NCBI GenBank assembly: GCA_027061945.1
Contig: JAMOVR010000213.1
Coordinates: 1 to 33,871 of the forward strand
Direction: 5' to 3'
DNA: 33,871 bases
From: Candidatus Heimdallarchaeota archaeon
Lineage (GTDB): Archaea; Asgardarchaeota; Heimdallarchaeia; Heimdallarchaeales; JAJRWK01
The first letter of the stretch is position 1. Each line of letters begins with the position of its first letter. The notes under the pieces were generated by a model. That model was not told the DNA's origin. It saw only the letters and a list, made by a program, of their open reading frames with translations, and made no database searches. Made by a program: the position numbers and the translations under genes. Below are positions 24,200 to 32,560 of the stretch, piece after piece.

Positions 24200-25906
24200 T
24201 TATCTTTGTTTTTTAATGACTTTAGCTACGGGGACTACAAGTAAAGCTAAGAAAGATGCAAGCCATGTCATTCCAGGTAGGGCCCCTGTGGTTGTCTCTG
24301 ATTCGCTTGATTCAGATGTTTCACTTGACGTACTAGTTGTTGTGCTGGTAGTTGATTCTGTTGATGCACTTAAAGAGATGGTTGGGTCGTAGAACATTGA
24401 TTGATTGAAGTATGGGAATTCATAACTAATGAACGTTCTAGTACCAGAGGCAATGTATGAAGTGGATATGTTTGTAGCTTGTTCATCTAAGATTGCGATA
24501 TCTTCATTGTTTATTAGCATGCTCAATCCTTCATCAGATTCAGCAGTAAACTTCCCTGTCTTAGAGTCATATTCCATCCTAGCCTTAACGTTGCTAATGA
24601 TTTCTACTTCTAATTGTAATGTGTTGTTGGTAGATTCAAATGGCCATGCGCCCATTTCAACGCTGTATTTGAAAGTTCCAGTAGTAACATCAATAGATTT
24701 GTTTGCATATTCAATGGTTGCGTTCCCTAAAAAGAAGTAGACATTAATCTTCATGGGTATCTGATATTCAACAGCAGGATTACCGACGAACAAGTCAATT
24801 GTGGTTGTAAAGTTGACATTGTAGACTGTTGAATTATCTATTGTTAGTTCTAATACTTCAGTATGATTCCATTGAGCAGTTTCTAATCTCCAGAATTTAA
24901 CTATATCCCCATCCTGAGTCGTTTCGTTTAGTGATGAAAACATTATTTTGTAATAAGTCGTGAAGTTTGTGCTCCCGTCATCAAAGTAGAACTTAACGTG
25001 GGGAGTTCCTCCTTCAAATACGATCCTTGTGTTTCCTCCTTTCATTTCTATGTCTTGGGTGGTTGTACCATCAGCATCCTGCTCAGTTCCTAAATCTACA
25101 ACGGGATCATAGTATAATGAAGCGTTGTATGCGGGGAATTCATATGTTAAGAAAGTAATACCACCATATTGTTTCAAGTCAGACATGATTTCTACGTTTA
25201 CACTATCTTCAACAGCAATTTCAGGATTAGAGATCTCCATGCGAATACCATCAGTTGTGTTTCCAGTTACTTCTCCAGTATCCTGATTTCTGTAGAATGC
25301 TGCGTCAGTATTGCTAATCAGTTTTACGCCAAAGACTAATGAATTGTCTGTGCTTTCAAATGGCCATGCACCAATACTTACAGAGTATTTGAAACTACCA
25401 GCAGGTACTTCAACTGTAGTGTTCCCTACAGGTAATATTTGTGTTGTTTCATACATGTATACTTCAATTTCCATTGGTACTTCAACAACGCCATTACTCG
25501 TAAGGATGTTCATTGTAGTAGTAAAGTTGACGTTTAAACCTGAATTCCCGTTCGCATCAGCAATATTTACTATATCCGTGTGGTTCCATGTTGCTTGATC
25601 CAGTTTGTAATATTTTACTACCGTACTATTAACGTCTGTTTCATTCAGCCATGAGAACATTAATTTGTAATATGTTGCCATTACAGAATCATTGTTTTTA
25701 TAATAAAATGCAACATGGGGTGTCGTGCCATCAAATTTTACTTGTAAGTGATCTGATTCTATGTACATGTTTCCAGACTGATCATATCCAGCTGAAAGCA
25801 TACCTTCATTGATTGCTACTGGTGATGTTAATGCATTTGTATAAATAACAGAGGCACCGATTAAGAATACTGCCAGTAACAATCCTGTGATTGCCGCCTT
25901 TTTCAT
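24200..25906 (-). CDS. surface protein with tandem duplicated domain and C-terminal anchor
   Basis: About 568 residues: signal peptide (MKKAAITGLLLAVFLIGASV), two homologous domains about 240 residues apart (roughly 55-270 and 295-510), a Ser/Thr/Glu linker (about 515-540) and a C-terminal membrane helix with basic end (GMTWLASFLALLVVPVAKVIKK). Shared marks of both copies include TPHVxFY, TYYK then MFSxLNET, WNHT, NFTTT, and FKYSV-GAWPFEST. Many NxS/T sites suggest glycosylation. The architecture suits an S-layer or other abundant surface protein. Codons are richer in GC than the surroundings, consistent with high expression. ATG 25906 follows GAGGTG by 6 bases; a GTG at 25915 overlaps that site and is rejected. 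I do not recognise the family. Confidence 0.8.
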   Translation of the reverse strand: MKKAAITGLLLAVFLIGASVIYTNALTSPVAINEGMLSAGYDQSGNMYIESDHLQVKFDGTTPHVAFYYKNNDSVMATYYKLMFSWLNETDVNSTVVKYYKLDQATWNHTDIVNIADANGNSGLNVNFTTTMNILTSNGVVEVPMEIEVYMYETTQILPVGNTTVEVPAGSFKYSVSIGAWPFESTDNSLVFGVKLISNTDAAFYRNQDTGEVTGNTTDGIRMEISNPEIAVEDSVNVEIMSDLKQYGGITFLTYEFPAYNASLYYDPVVDLGTEQDADGTTTQDIEMKGGNTRIVFEGGTPHVKFYFDDGSTNFTTYYKIMFSSLNETTQDGDIVKFWRLETAQWNHTEVLELTIDNSTVYNVNFTTTIDLFVGNPAVEYQIPMKINVYFFLGNATIEYANKSIDVTTGTFKYSVEMGAWPFESTNNTLQLEVEIISNVKARMEYDSKTGKFTAESDEGLSMLINNEDIAILDEQATNISTSYIASGTRTFISYEFPYFNQSMFYDPTISLSASTESTTSTTTSTSSETSESSESETTTGALPGMTWLASFLALLVVPVAKVIKKQR

Positions 25907-25907
25907 G

Positions 25908-25957
25908 TTATTCACCTCGAGATTTATTCTCGATTATAACTTGGAGGTGGTGAATAA
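25908..25957 (-). promoter_or_regulatory. leader hairpin that buries the ribosome binding site
   Basis: On the minus strand TTATTCACC (25957-25949) can pair perfectly with GGTGAATAA (25916-25908), the second arm containing the surface-protein Shine-Dalgarno. Inside, TCGAGA (25933-25928 region) and TCTCGA (25922-25917) form a further 6-bp stem with a 5-base loop. The site 2 bases before ATG 25906 would be closed when the structure forms, suggesting translational control. Confidence 0.6.
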
Positions 25958-25971
25958 AAGGTCCTTCTATT

Positions 25972-26001
25972 TAATTGTTTAAAAAACTAATAAAACAATT
26001 A
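25972..26001. repeat. inverted repeat in the surface-protein leader
   Basis: TAATTGTTT (25972-25980) and AAACAATTA (25993-26001) form a perfect 9-bp inverted repeat with a 12-base spacer, between the leader hairpin and the palindromes at 26042-26070. It may be part of the leader RNA or a binding site. Confidence 0.55.
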
Positions 26002-26041
26002 TTTAACTAAATAAATGAGGGCGTTAAAAACGGAAAAAATA

Positions 26042-26070
26042 AACGATATATCGTTCATAAACGTTTATGA
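26042..26070. promoter_or_regulatory. two abutting perfect palindromes, operator-like
   Basis: AACGATATATCGTT (26042-26055) and TCATAAACGTTTATGA (26055-26070) are perfect palindromes of 14 and 16 bases that share one base. Both contain AACG/CGTT half-sites. They lie about 140 bases before the surface protein start and just past the stop of the zinc protein gene, so they probably serve the surface protein promoter as regulator binding sites. Confidence 0.65.
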
Positions 26071-26129
26071 GTGCAAAAAAATTAATTAAAAACAGAAACT
26101 AACTATAGAGCATTTTATTTTTTAAAAAA

Positions 26130-26498
26130 TTACTCTTGAATAATTAATCTAGTTTTACAAACAGGACAGGTTCCTTCTTTCCTTACCCAACTATATAGAT
26201 GCGGAATATGAAAAGGATTTAAACAATTAGGACAAAAAGTCAAATCCTTTTTAATTGGCTTAAAGCAGATCTGGCAAATTTTTTGCTCGGCGTCAGGCGC
26301 AAGAAATACTGCAAAATGTTGTTCCTTATCTTTATTTATCGGAAAACCGCACTTATAACAAAATTTCTCATTATCACGAACTAAAGTCCCGCAATTTACA
26401 CATTTTATTAAATTTTGTTTTTCAGGAAGTTTTCTTCCACATTTAATACAATATTTAGCCCCTGGCATTACTATTGCATAGCAATAAGGACACCTCAT
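26130..26498 (-). CDS. zinc-ribbon protein with C-terminal RING-like finger
   Basis: About 122 residues with three zinc modules. Two short ribbons come first: C3/C6 with C17/C20, and C33/C36 with C47/C50. The third (from C75) reads C-x2-C-x10-C-x2-C-x4-H-x2-H-x10-C-x2-C (C75, C78, C89, C92, H97, H100, C111, C114) with FHIPHLYSWV and TCPVC, close to the RING-H2 ending FHxxCIxxWL...CPxC. RING domains act in ubiquitin transfer, but similar fingers occur in non-ligase proteins. TTG codons upstream (26525 and 26510) are alternative starts. It follows the unknown gene at 26612-27058 by about 110 bases on the same strand. Confidence 0.75.
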   Translation of the reverse strand: MRCPYCYAIVMPGAKYCIKCGRKLPEKQNLIKCVNCGTLVRDNEKFCYKCGFPINKDKEQHFAVFLAPDAEQKICQICFKPIKKDLTFCPNCLNPFHIPHLYSWVRKEGTCPVCKTRLIIQE

Positions 26499-26611
26499 TA
26501 TTTCAGACAATTTATCACCAAACAATATTAGGAGCTAATAATCTAATTAAATTATTTAATATAAGATAAGACGTTGTTATCTATCTAGAATGAGAATTAT
26601 TTTGATGCTCT

Positions 26612-27058
26612 TCATTTGGGACTTGGATTGGATGAAAAATTAATACGCTTTAATTTTGTTTCTTCAGGTTCAATCCATATGGGGGTCGGATTAGGAAATG
26701 GCTTTATTCTGATTGCATTTTCGTATGCTTGTTTATCTAATTCTGTTTCTGGAAATCTTAATTCTCCTCTTTTCCCAGCAAATAGAATGTCTACAATATT
26801 TGTTTTCTTGTTTTTATTTAATATTTCAAGATTGATGAATAGATCTCTTCCATGAAGACATTCTTGAAGATAAAAATCAGCATGCTCGGGAGATATTAGA
26901 TATATAATTTTATCCCATCCTGGAAATTCTGCCTCTTTTTTGAGAAAGTCAATTATGGGACCACAAGCAACAATTTTTATTTGTAATCGATGGGCGCAAT
27001 GAGCGATGCTTTCAATTATTGCCCAAGCATCGGTTTCTTCCATGACTTTTTCATCCAT
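26612..27058 (-). CDS. small cytosolic protein of unknown function
   Basis: About 148 residues, soluble, alpha/beta in pattern. It starts MDEKVMEETDAWAIIESIAHCAHRL, continues with hydrophobic strands (IKIVACGPII, KIIYLISPEH, VDILFAGKR) separated by helices, and ends in a proline-rich, charged tail (IKPFPNPTPIWIEPEE). The order suggests a small Rossmann-like fold, but no nucleotide-binding loop is visible and I do not recognise the family. A GTG five codons upstream (27073) is another possible start. Likely co-transcribed with the RING-like zinc protein downstream. Confidence 0.6.
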   Translation of the reverse strand: MDEKVMEETDAWAIIESIAHCAHRLQIKIVACGPIIDFLKKEAEFPGWDKIIYLISPEHADFYLQECLHGRDLFINLEILNKNKKTNIVDILFAGKRGELRFPETELDKQAYENAIRIKPFPNPTPIWIEPEETKLKRINFSSNPSPK

Positions 27059-27285
27059 CGATTGACTTTTCACTAACCCAGTATTAAAAGGATACAGTAT
27101 TGTAAGTGTTTTTATGCGATTTTTTTTGTTAGAGGGGATTTTTTTTGTTTAACTTGTTGTCAAAGCATTTTTTATCGGTAAAAATATACATTGATCCAGT
27201 TTTGTTACCCGAAGTCATTAAAAGAGTTTACATCCAAAAGGCTTAAACAAGAACCCAACTAATGCGTCATAGAAAAAAAACATAG

Positions 27286-27292
27286 GGTGATC
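27286..27292 (+). promoter_or_regulatory. Shine-Dalgarno deciding the pyrophosphatase start
   Basis: GGTGATC lies 6 bases before the ATG at 27299. It overlaps an in-frame GTG at 27287, which is therefore unlikely to be the start. Confidence 0.65.
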
Positions 27293-27298
27293 AAAGTC

Positions 27299-29557
27299 AT
27301 GACTGTCGCTAACGCTATATTCTGGACCGCGCCCTTAACAGCGTTGATCGCAATTTTTGCGGCTATTTATTTTGCCCTTTGGGTGAAAAAACAGCCTCGT
27401 GGAACACCAAAAATGATAGAGATTCAAGACGCTGTAAAGGAAGGATCCATTGCTTTTATTAAAAGACAATACAGCACTATCAGCATTATTGGACTAATAG
27501 TTGCTGTCATTTTGTGGCTCGCCATTGACCTTACAAGATACGGTGGAAGGCCCTACACATTCCTCGCATTTACTATCGGGTCTGCTACAAGTTTATCTGC
27601 AGGAGCTATTGCAATGCTAATGGCTGCAGAAACAAACGCTAGAACAACAGAAGCTGCGAGAAGATCAAAGCATGATTCATTAATCACAGCTTTCAGAGGC
27701 GGACTCGTCATGGGGCTTATCGTAGTTGCAATGAGCCTCTTAGGAATAAGCATTTTGTATGTTGTATATAGCTATTGGAGAGATGCCCCAACACCAAGCC
27801 CACAGGACATCATTGGTTTTGCTTTTGGAGCAAGCTTTGCAGCCTTGTTTGCTCAGCTTGGAGGAGGAATCTATACTAAGGCCGCAGATGTAGGTGCTGA
27901 CTTAGTAGGTAAGGTTGAAGCAGGTATTCCAGAAGACGATCCAAGAAATCCTGCAGTAATCGCAGATAATGTAGGAGATGCTGTAGGTGACTGTGCTGGT
28001 AGAGGTGCCGATCTCTTCGAATCAATTACTGGTGAGAATATTGGTGGAATGATCGTTGGTTTAACATTTTACTTAGCTTTAATCCATATGAATGTTCCTG
28101 CTGAAATCGCTGTAAACTTCATAATCTTTCCATTAGTAGCAAGAGGCTGGGGTCTAATTATTACGTTACTTGCCAGTTTCTTCGTAAAACTGGATGAAAA
28201 CGAAGAAGACCCCATGAGACCGCTAAGATTTGCTTATAACTTAAACGTGATCGGAGCAATCGTGGTCTTTGCAATATTAATCTACATAATGTTAGCTAAG
28301 CCATTAGCAGATAGCCTAGGAATTTCTGCGGGAATCTTCTGGGGGTTCATGTTTGGTGCTGCATTCCTTGGATTGGGCTTAGCATGGATCATCATGATTA
28401 TTACAGATTATTACACTAACTACCATTATAGGCCAGTTAAAGAAGTAGCTGCTGCTTCACAAACAGGTCCCGCAACAAACATTATTACGGGTCTTTCTGT
28501 TGGAATGGAAAGCACTGCATTACCAACAATAATGTTACTAATTGCACTTATTGGTTCCTTCATTTTTGGAGAACAATTTGGTTCAATATACAAAACTAAA
28601 TTCGCAGGAACTCCACTTGAAAATCCATTAGTATGGGGCATTTATGCAACGACCATTGCAACAATGGCTATGCTAAGTGTTACCGGTATGATTCTCGCCA
28701 TGGATGGCTATGGGCCAATTGCAGATCAAGCAGGCGGAGTTGCGGAAATGGCTAATGTTGGAGAAGATATCAGAAAGACAATGGAAGCCTTAGACGCCGT
28801 AGGTAACACAACAAAAGCCTTAGCAAAGGGATATGGTATGACCAGTGCTGGTTTAGCAGCACTACTCTTGTTCCAAGCATACTTAGAAGATTTGTATAGA
28901 GAAGCTGAAAAATTAGGCCTGGCCTCATGGTATGCACCAGATGGACATATTAAAGTAGACATCACAAGACCAGAAGTATTAATGGGTGCACTAGTTGGAG
29001 CATTATTACCATTTATCTTTACTTCTATGAGTTTAGGGGCCGTTGGACGGGCCGCTAAAGGAATGGTAGAAGAAGTAAGAAGACAATTCCGCGAAATACC
29101 TGGAATATTAGAAGGCACCGAAAAACCAGACTATGGTCAGTGTGTAGATGTAAGTACCAGAGCAGCCCTAAAAGAAATGGTTGTCCCCAGTTTACTGGTG
29201 ACTATTACACCTGTATTGGTAGGAATTATATTTGGAGCCGTAGCAGTAGCATCATTCATCATTGGAGCAACATTTTCAGGTATCATGCTAGGCTTCACAT
29301 TAAACAATAGCGGTGCAGCCTGGGACAACGCTAAAAAACTGATAGAAGCCGGTGCTTACGGTGGAAAAGGAAGTGAAGCACACAAAGCAGCAGTAGTTGG
29401 AGACACTGTAGGTGATCCTGCAAAGGACACTTCGGGACCAAGCATTCATGTATTAGTAAAACTAATTAACACTGTAGCATTAGTATTCATTCCAGTATTC
29501 ATTTGGTTTGATGCACACTTCCATATTTCTGATTTCTTCAAATGGTTAGGTTTGTAA
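27299..29557 (+). CDS. hppA: membrane-bound ion-pumping pyrophosphatase
   Basis: Hydrolyses PPi to pump H+ or Na+ across the membrane. About 752 residues with some 16 membrane helices. Catalytic motifs are all present: DVGADLVGKVE, DNVGDAVGDCAGRGADLFES (about 220-240), and GDTVGDPAKDTSGPSIH (about 700-716) before the C terminus. In GNTTKALAK the lysine at about 506 occupies the position that is alanine in K+-dependent enzymes, so the protein looks K+-independent and probably proton-pumping; the alanine three residues later is less typical of that class. Preceded by a 240-base gap that must hold the promoter. Confidence 0.95.
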   Translation: MTVANAIFWTAPLTALIAIFAAIYFALWVKKQPRGTPKMIEIQDAVKEGSIAFIKRQYSTISIIGLIVAVILWLAIDLTRYGGRPYTFLAFTIGSATSLSAGAIAMLMAAETNARTTEAARRSKHDSLITAFRGGLVMGLIVVAMSLLGISILYVVYSYWRDAPTPSPQDIIGFAFGASFAALFAQLGGGIYTKAADVGADLVGKVEAGIPEDDPRNPAVIADNVGDAVGDCAGRGADLFESITGENIGGMIVGLTFYLALIHMNVPAEIAVNFIIFPLVARGWGLIITLLASFFVKLDENEEDPMRPLRFAYNLNVIGAIVVFAILIYIMLAKPLADSLGISAGIFWGFMFGAAFLGLGLAWIIMIITDYYTNYHYRPVKEVAAASQTGPATNIITGLSVGMESTALPTIMLLIALIGSFIFGEQFGSIYKTKFAGTPLENPLVWGIYATTIATMAMLSVTGMILAMDGYGPIADQAGGVAEMANVGEDIRKTMEALDAVGNTTKALAKGYGMTSAGLAALLLFQAYLEDLYREAEKLGLASWYAPDGHIKVDITRPEVLMGALVGALLPFIFTSMSLGAVGRAAKGMVEEVRRQFREIPGILEGTEKPDYGQCVDVSTRAALKEMVVPSLLVTITPVLVGIIFGAVAVASFIIGATFSGIMLGFTLNNSGAAWDNAKKLIEAGAYGGKGSEAHKAAVVGDTVGDPAKDTSGPSIHVLVKLINTVALVFIPVFIWFDAHFHISDFFKWLGL

Positions 29558-29785
29558 TAATATAATAAACAAACCAAACATTAATCATTTCTTCTCCCCC
29601 TAAATTCAAAATAATCATTTCTTAAATTCATACAATTTTTTTTATAAAATGAACAAATTTTTTCCTAATTTTATGTGTAAACACATCCAAAAAACGATTC
29701 AAAAATATTTAAGATAGAATACCTTTTAAGTGGACTTACACATAGTAATGAATGCAGAAAACTTTTTTAGTAGAGGATGATTCGA

Positions 29786-30202
29786 ATGGCAATGCTTGGC
29801 TCTCCTACAGATTTTGATCTGGAGGAAAAAGGCTCTGGGAAATACGACGAAAGCCTCGAACGCGCAATTCTCCAATATCTTGAAAAAATTAATCATGAAC
29901 CAATAGATTACGAGACATTAGTTAAAGAATTTGGAGGATATCCGCAAGTAAAAGACAAATTAAAACAACTAATGTTTCAAAACAAAATAGTTGTAGAACA
30001 CTATAATGGTGAACCTAGAAAAATACGATTAGCACAAGTACACTTATCTACATGGGATACTTTAGATTCTATGCCCTGCTTCGCCTGTTCAAGAACTGAC
30101 GAATGTGGAATGGATAATCCCGTAAATCCAGTTACATGCAAAGAATTCAATGAATGGCTAGAAGATTCATTAATACTTATTGAAAATTCGTACGAGGCTT
30201 AA
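29786..30202 (+). CDS. Rpc34-like winged-helix protein with C-terminal Fe-S cysteine motif
   Basis: About 138 residues. A winged-helix segment (about 23-82) is followed by PCFACSRTDEC and a cysteine 11 residues on: C98-x2-C101-x5-C107-x10-C118, then an EWLEDSL helix. RNA polymerase III subunit RPC34/POLR3F ends in the same way, with identical cysteine spacing (C-x2-C-x5-C-x10-C, then an EWLE helix) that binds a 4Fe-4S cluster. Archaeal Rpc34 proteins exist in TACK and Asgard groups. It is probably a transcription factor or RNA polymerase-associated subunit. GAGG precedes ATG 29786 by 9 bases, while it abuts the ATG at 29777. Convergent with the S9 peptidase. Confidence 0.78.
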   Translation: MAMLGSPTDFDLEEKGSGKYDESLERAILQYLEKINHEPIDYETLVKEFGGYPQVKDKLKQLMFQNKIVVEHYNGEPRKIRLAQVHLSTWDTLDSMPCFACSRTDECGMDNPVNPVTCKEFNEWLEDSLILIENSYEA

Positions 30203-30318
30203 AAAACAAATATTTTATTTACTTCTTATTTTTTCAATAATTATAATAAAAAATTTTTTAATTTTATTTAATTCTAAAACTTTTTAGAAATAACTTGATT
30301 TATTTTTATCAAATTATT
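30203..30318. terminator. AT-rich gap ending two convergent genes
   Basis: T-rich runs occur on both strands (for example TTCTTATTTTTT at about 30222-30234 on the plus strand), fitting U-tract termination of the Rpc34-like gene and the S9 peptidase gene. Confidence 0.4.
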
Positions 30319-32178
30319 TTAAATGTTTTTTGATAAAATGTGCTTTTCTAAGAAATCAAGAATTTCTTCATAATAATTAAGTTTATTTTCAAATTTTTTA
30401 ATGCCATGTTTTTCACCAGGGTATTTTTTATAAAACACAGGAGCTCCCGCTTGTTTCGCAATATTAACAAATTCATCTACTTGTTTGATTGGAACTACAG
30501 GATCATCTTCTCCTTGAAAAATTAGTAATGGCTTTTTCACTTTTTGAGCGTGAAATATTGGGGAATTCTCACGATATTTTTCACCAGCGTCAGGTAAAGC
30601 ACCTACTAACATCTCAGAGTAATGAGATTCAAAATAATGTGTTGCTTTAGATAAATGGAACAAATCTGTTACAGGAGCTAAAGCAATTCCTCCAGTATAC
30701 ACATCTGGATATTTAGTCAAAACATTTAGAACTAAAAAACCACCGGCACTAGCCCCCATTATTACTGATTTACTAATATCTCCATATCCTTTATTATCTA
30801 AATATGAAAGTAAACTTATTGCATCTTCTGTATCTCTTTCACCCCAATATCCATTAAGAGACTGAGCATATTCCCTTCCATATCCTGTACTACCTCTATA
30901 GTTTAGTTCAATATATAAAAATCCTCGATTAGCAAAGAATTGAGCTTGTGGATTCCACGCAACTAGTCTTTGTGAGGTTGGTCCTCCATGTGCATTAACA
31001 ATTATAGGTGCCTTTTCAATGTCTTTTTTAATTGGTCTCCACATAATACCATAAGCAGTCTGTTTTTCCGTAGTAGGAAAACTAAAATGTGTAGGACGTA
31101 TACACTTGCTACTTAACCCAATGTGTGGATATGCTTGTTCAATAACTTTTAATTGATCTTTTTCGAAATCATACATACGAATTTGGGGTGGTGTCCCATA
31201 ATTAGAATAGATAAATAACATTAATGGCCTATTCGGGTGGACATATAGCCCTGAATAACTACCTGACGGCAAGGACAATTCTGAAATTTCACCACTTTCT
31301 ACGTCAACAACATTTAAAGAAACAATAGCATTCTTATTTTGTGTGAAAACAATTTTTTTATCATCATTAAGCCAAGCAAAGCTCCTAATACGTCCAATCC
31401 ATGTGGGAAATCCATGTTCTTCTTCACCAGAAACAAGTTGATGGGGGTCTTCATCAATATCTTCTAATAGCCATAGATTTAGCCAACCAGAAAAATCACT
31501 CAGAAAAGCTAATTTTTGTTTAGAATGAGCCCAACGTGGCTGAGCAACACTGGTATTTTCCCATTCAAGAAATCGGATCTTGTTTTTATTTAGGCTTTTA
31601 ACAGCAATTCTGCTCTTATCCCAAGCCATGTATGGGAAATCCCATTCATGCCAAGCTATAAATAACCCATCATGAGACACATCCGGATCTACAACAAAGT
31701 TTGGATTCCCACTTTCTTGAATGGGCCATTCTCTTTTCTTAATGTCAACTGACAAGAGTGCCATTGTGTTTGAAAGAAGAGTAGAAAAATAAACTCTTCC
31801 TTTGGGACTAGTTATTGGCATACTAGCATTAAGTTTAATACTTAACATAGGATTTGGAATATTACAGTCCATTGACTTACGCCATAAACCCTTTTTATTA
31901 GCAATAATGACACAGTCTTTTCCTTGATAGAGTCCCCAAGTGTATCCTCCGCCACCATATAGTGCAGTAGGTTGAGGGAACTGTGAAAAATTTATTACTC
32001 TACGCCCCCACTGATTGTCATCTAAGCCACGTACAATGATTCTTCCTTTACCATCTTCAGAATATAGAAAAGACACGTATTTACCAGAGATCGAAAAACA
32101 CGGTTCAGCCAGTTCAACAGACTGTGCTAATAGCTCAATTTTAAACTCAAATTCTCTTTCTTCCTTACCTACGAGCAT
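30319..32178 (-). CDS. S9-family (prolyl oligopeptidase/acylaminoacyl-type) serine peptidase
   Basis: A 619-residue peptidase with an N-terminal beta-propeller (about 1-350, repeated WD40-like blades such as ISGKYVSFLYSED and WAHSKQKLAFLSD) and a C-terminal alpha/beta hydrolase domain. The triad is S477 in GASAGGF, D559 in GEDDPVVP and H591 in GEKHGI; NAHGGPTSQR supplies the oxyanion-loop region. No signal peptide, so it acts in the cytoplasm on short peptides, removing acylated residues or cleaving dipeptides; the exact specificity cannot be told. Transcribed alone, downstream of the structured element at 32236-32425. Confidence 0.9.
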   Translation of the reverse strand: MLVGKEEREFEFKIELLAQSVELAEPCFSISGKYVSFLYSEDGKGRIIVRGLDDNQWGRRVINFSQFPQPTALYGGGGYTWGLYQGKDCVIIANKKGLWRKSMDCNIPNPMLSIKLNASMPITSPKGRVYFSTLLSNTMALLSVDIKKREWPIQESGNPNFVVDPDVSHDGLFIAWHEWDFPYMAWDKSRIAVKSLNKNKIRFLEWENTSVAQPRWAHSKQKLAFLSDFSGWLNLWLLEDIDEDPHQLVSGEEEHGFPTWIGRIRSFAWLNDDKKIVFTQNKNAIVSLNVVDVESGEISELSLPSGSYSGLYVHPNRPLMLFIYSNYGTPPQIRMYDFEKDQLKVIEQAYPHIGLSSKCIRPTHFSFPTTEKQTAYGIMWRPIKKDIEKAPIIVNAHGGPTSQRLVAWNPQAQFFANRGFLYIELNYRGSTGYGREYAQSLNGYWGERDTEDAISLLSYLDNKGYGDISKSVIMGASAGGFLVLNVLTKYPDVYTGGIALAPVTDLFHLSKATHYFESHYSEMLVGALPDAGEKYRENSPIFHAQKVKKPLLIFQGEDDPVVPIKQVDEFVNIAKQAGAPVFYKKYPGEKHGIKKFENKLNYYEEILDFLEKHILSKNI

Positions 32179-32235
32179 GTAATTGACCTCTCGATTAGAT
32201 TCAAGATCTGAATCTAAAATCTATTTTAATTTTAT

Positions 32236-32425
32236 CGGCGTGAAATCCTCTTCCTTCTGGAAAGATGAGGAATGGAAGCCGACTTATATTCGCATATGAC
32301 ATACATGTTTTTGTTTGAACTCCTCTGGAACAGAGGTCTTTGTGAAAGGATTCCGTGTTGGGAGCCTCCAATACCGTGAAAACACAGCTGGAGAATTCCC
32401 ATGCGAAAGCGAAGGGGTAATTCAC
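32236..32425 (-). mobile_element. orphan structured element resembling an IS200/IS605 right end (omega RNA-like)
   Basis: A GC-richer, highly structured 190-base stretch in AT-rich DNA. On the minus strand it begins with GAATTACCCC... pairing back to GGGAATTC (32393-32425), continues through CCTC...GAGG (about 32321-32337), and ends in a nested hairpin: CGGC/GCCG (32236-32239, 32278-32281), TCCTC/GAGGA (32246-32250, 32267-32271) and TTCC/GGAA (32251-32254, 32259-32262). The final GAGGATTTCA resembles the ends of IS1341-type TnpB elements. No tnpA or tnpB gene is near, so it is a remnant, a non-autonomous copy, or a retained RNA in the leader of the S9 peptidase gene. Confidence 0.5.
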
Positions 32426-32560
32426 TAACAAATCATTATTTAATAAGTCATTTTTATTTTTGTCAAAAAATTACATCGACATTTAAAAAATTTGCCGTGA
32501 ATATGTTGGAAAAAAATAACATGAATATTTTTTTCAAAAGATTATAAGTCAGAAAATAAA

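Noticed and set aside
28726-29118. Minus-strand frame opposite hppA
   Set aside because: Antisense shadow of the pyrophosphatase; high Ala/Ser content reflects codon bias of the real gene.
32201-32431. 76-residue minus-strand open frame before the S9 peptidase
   Set aside because: It runs through nested hairpins of the IS605-like element and has no domain character; a structured RNA/DNA element explains it better than a protein.
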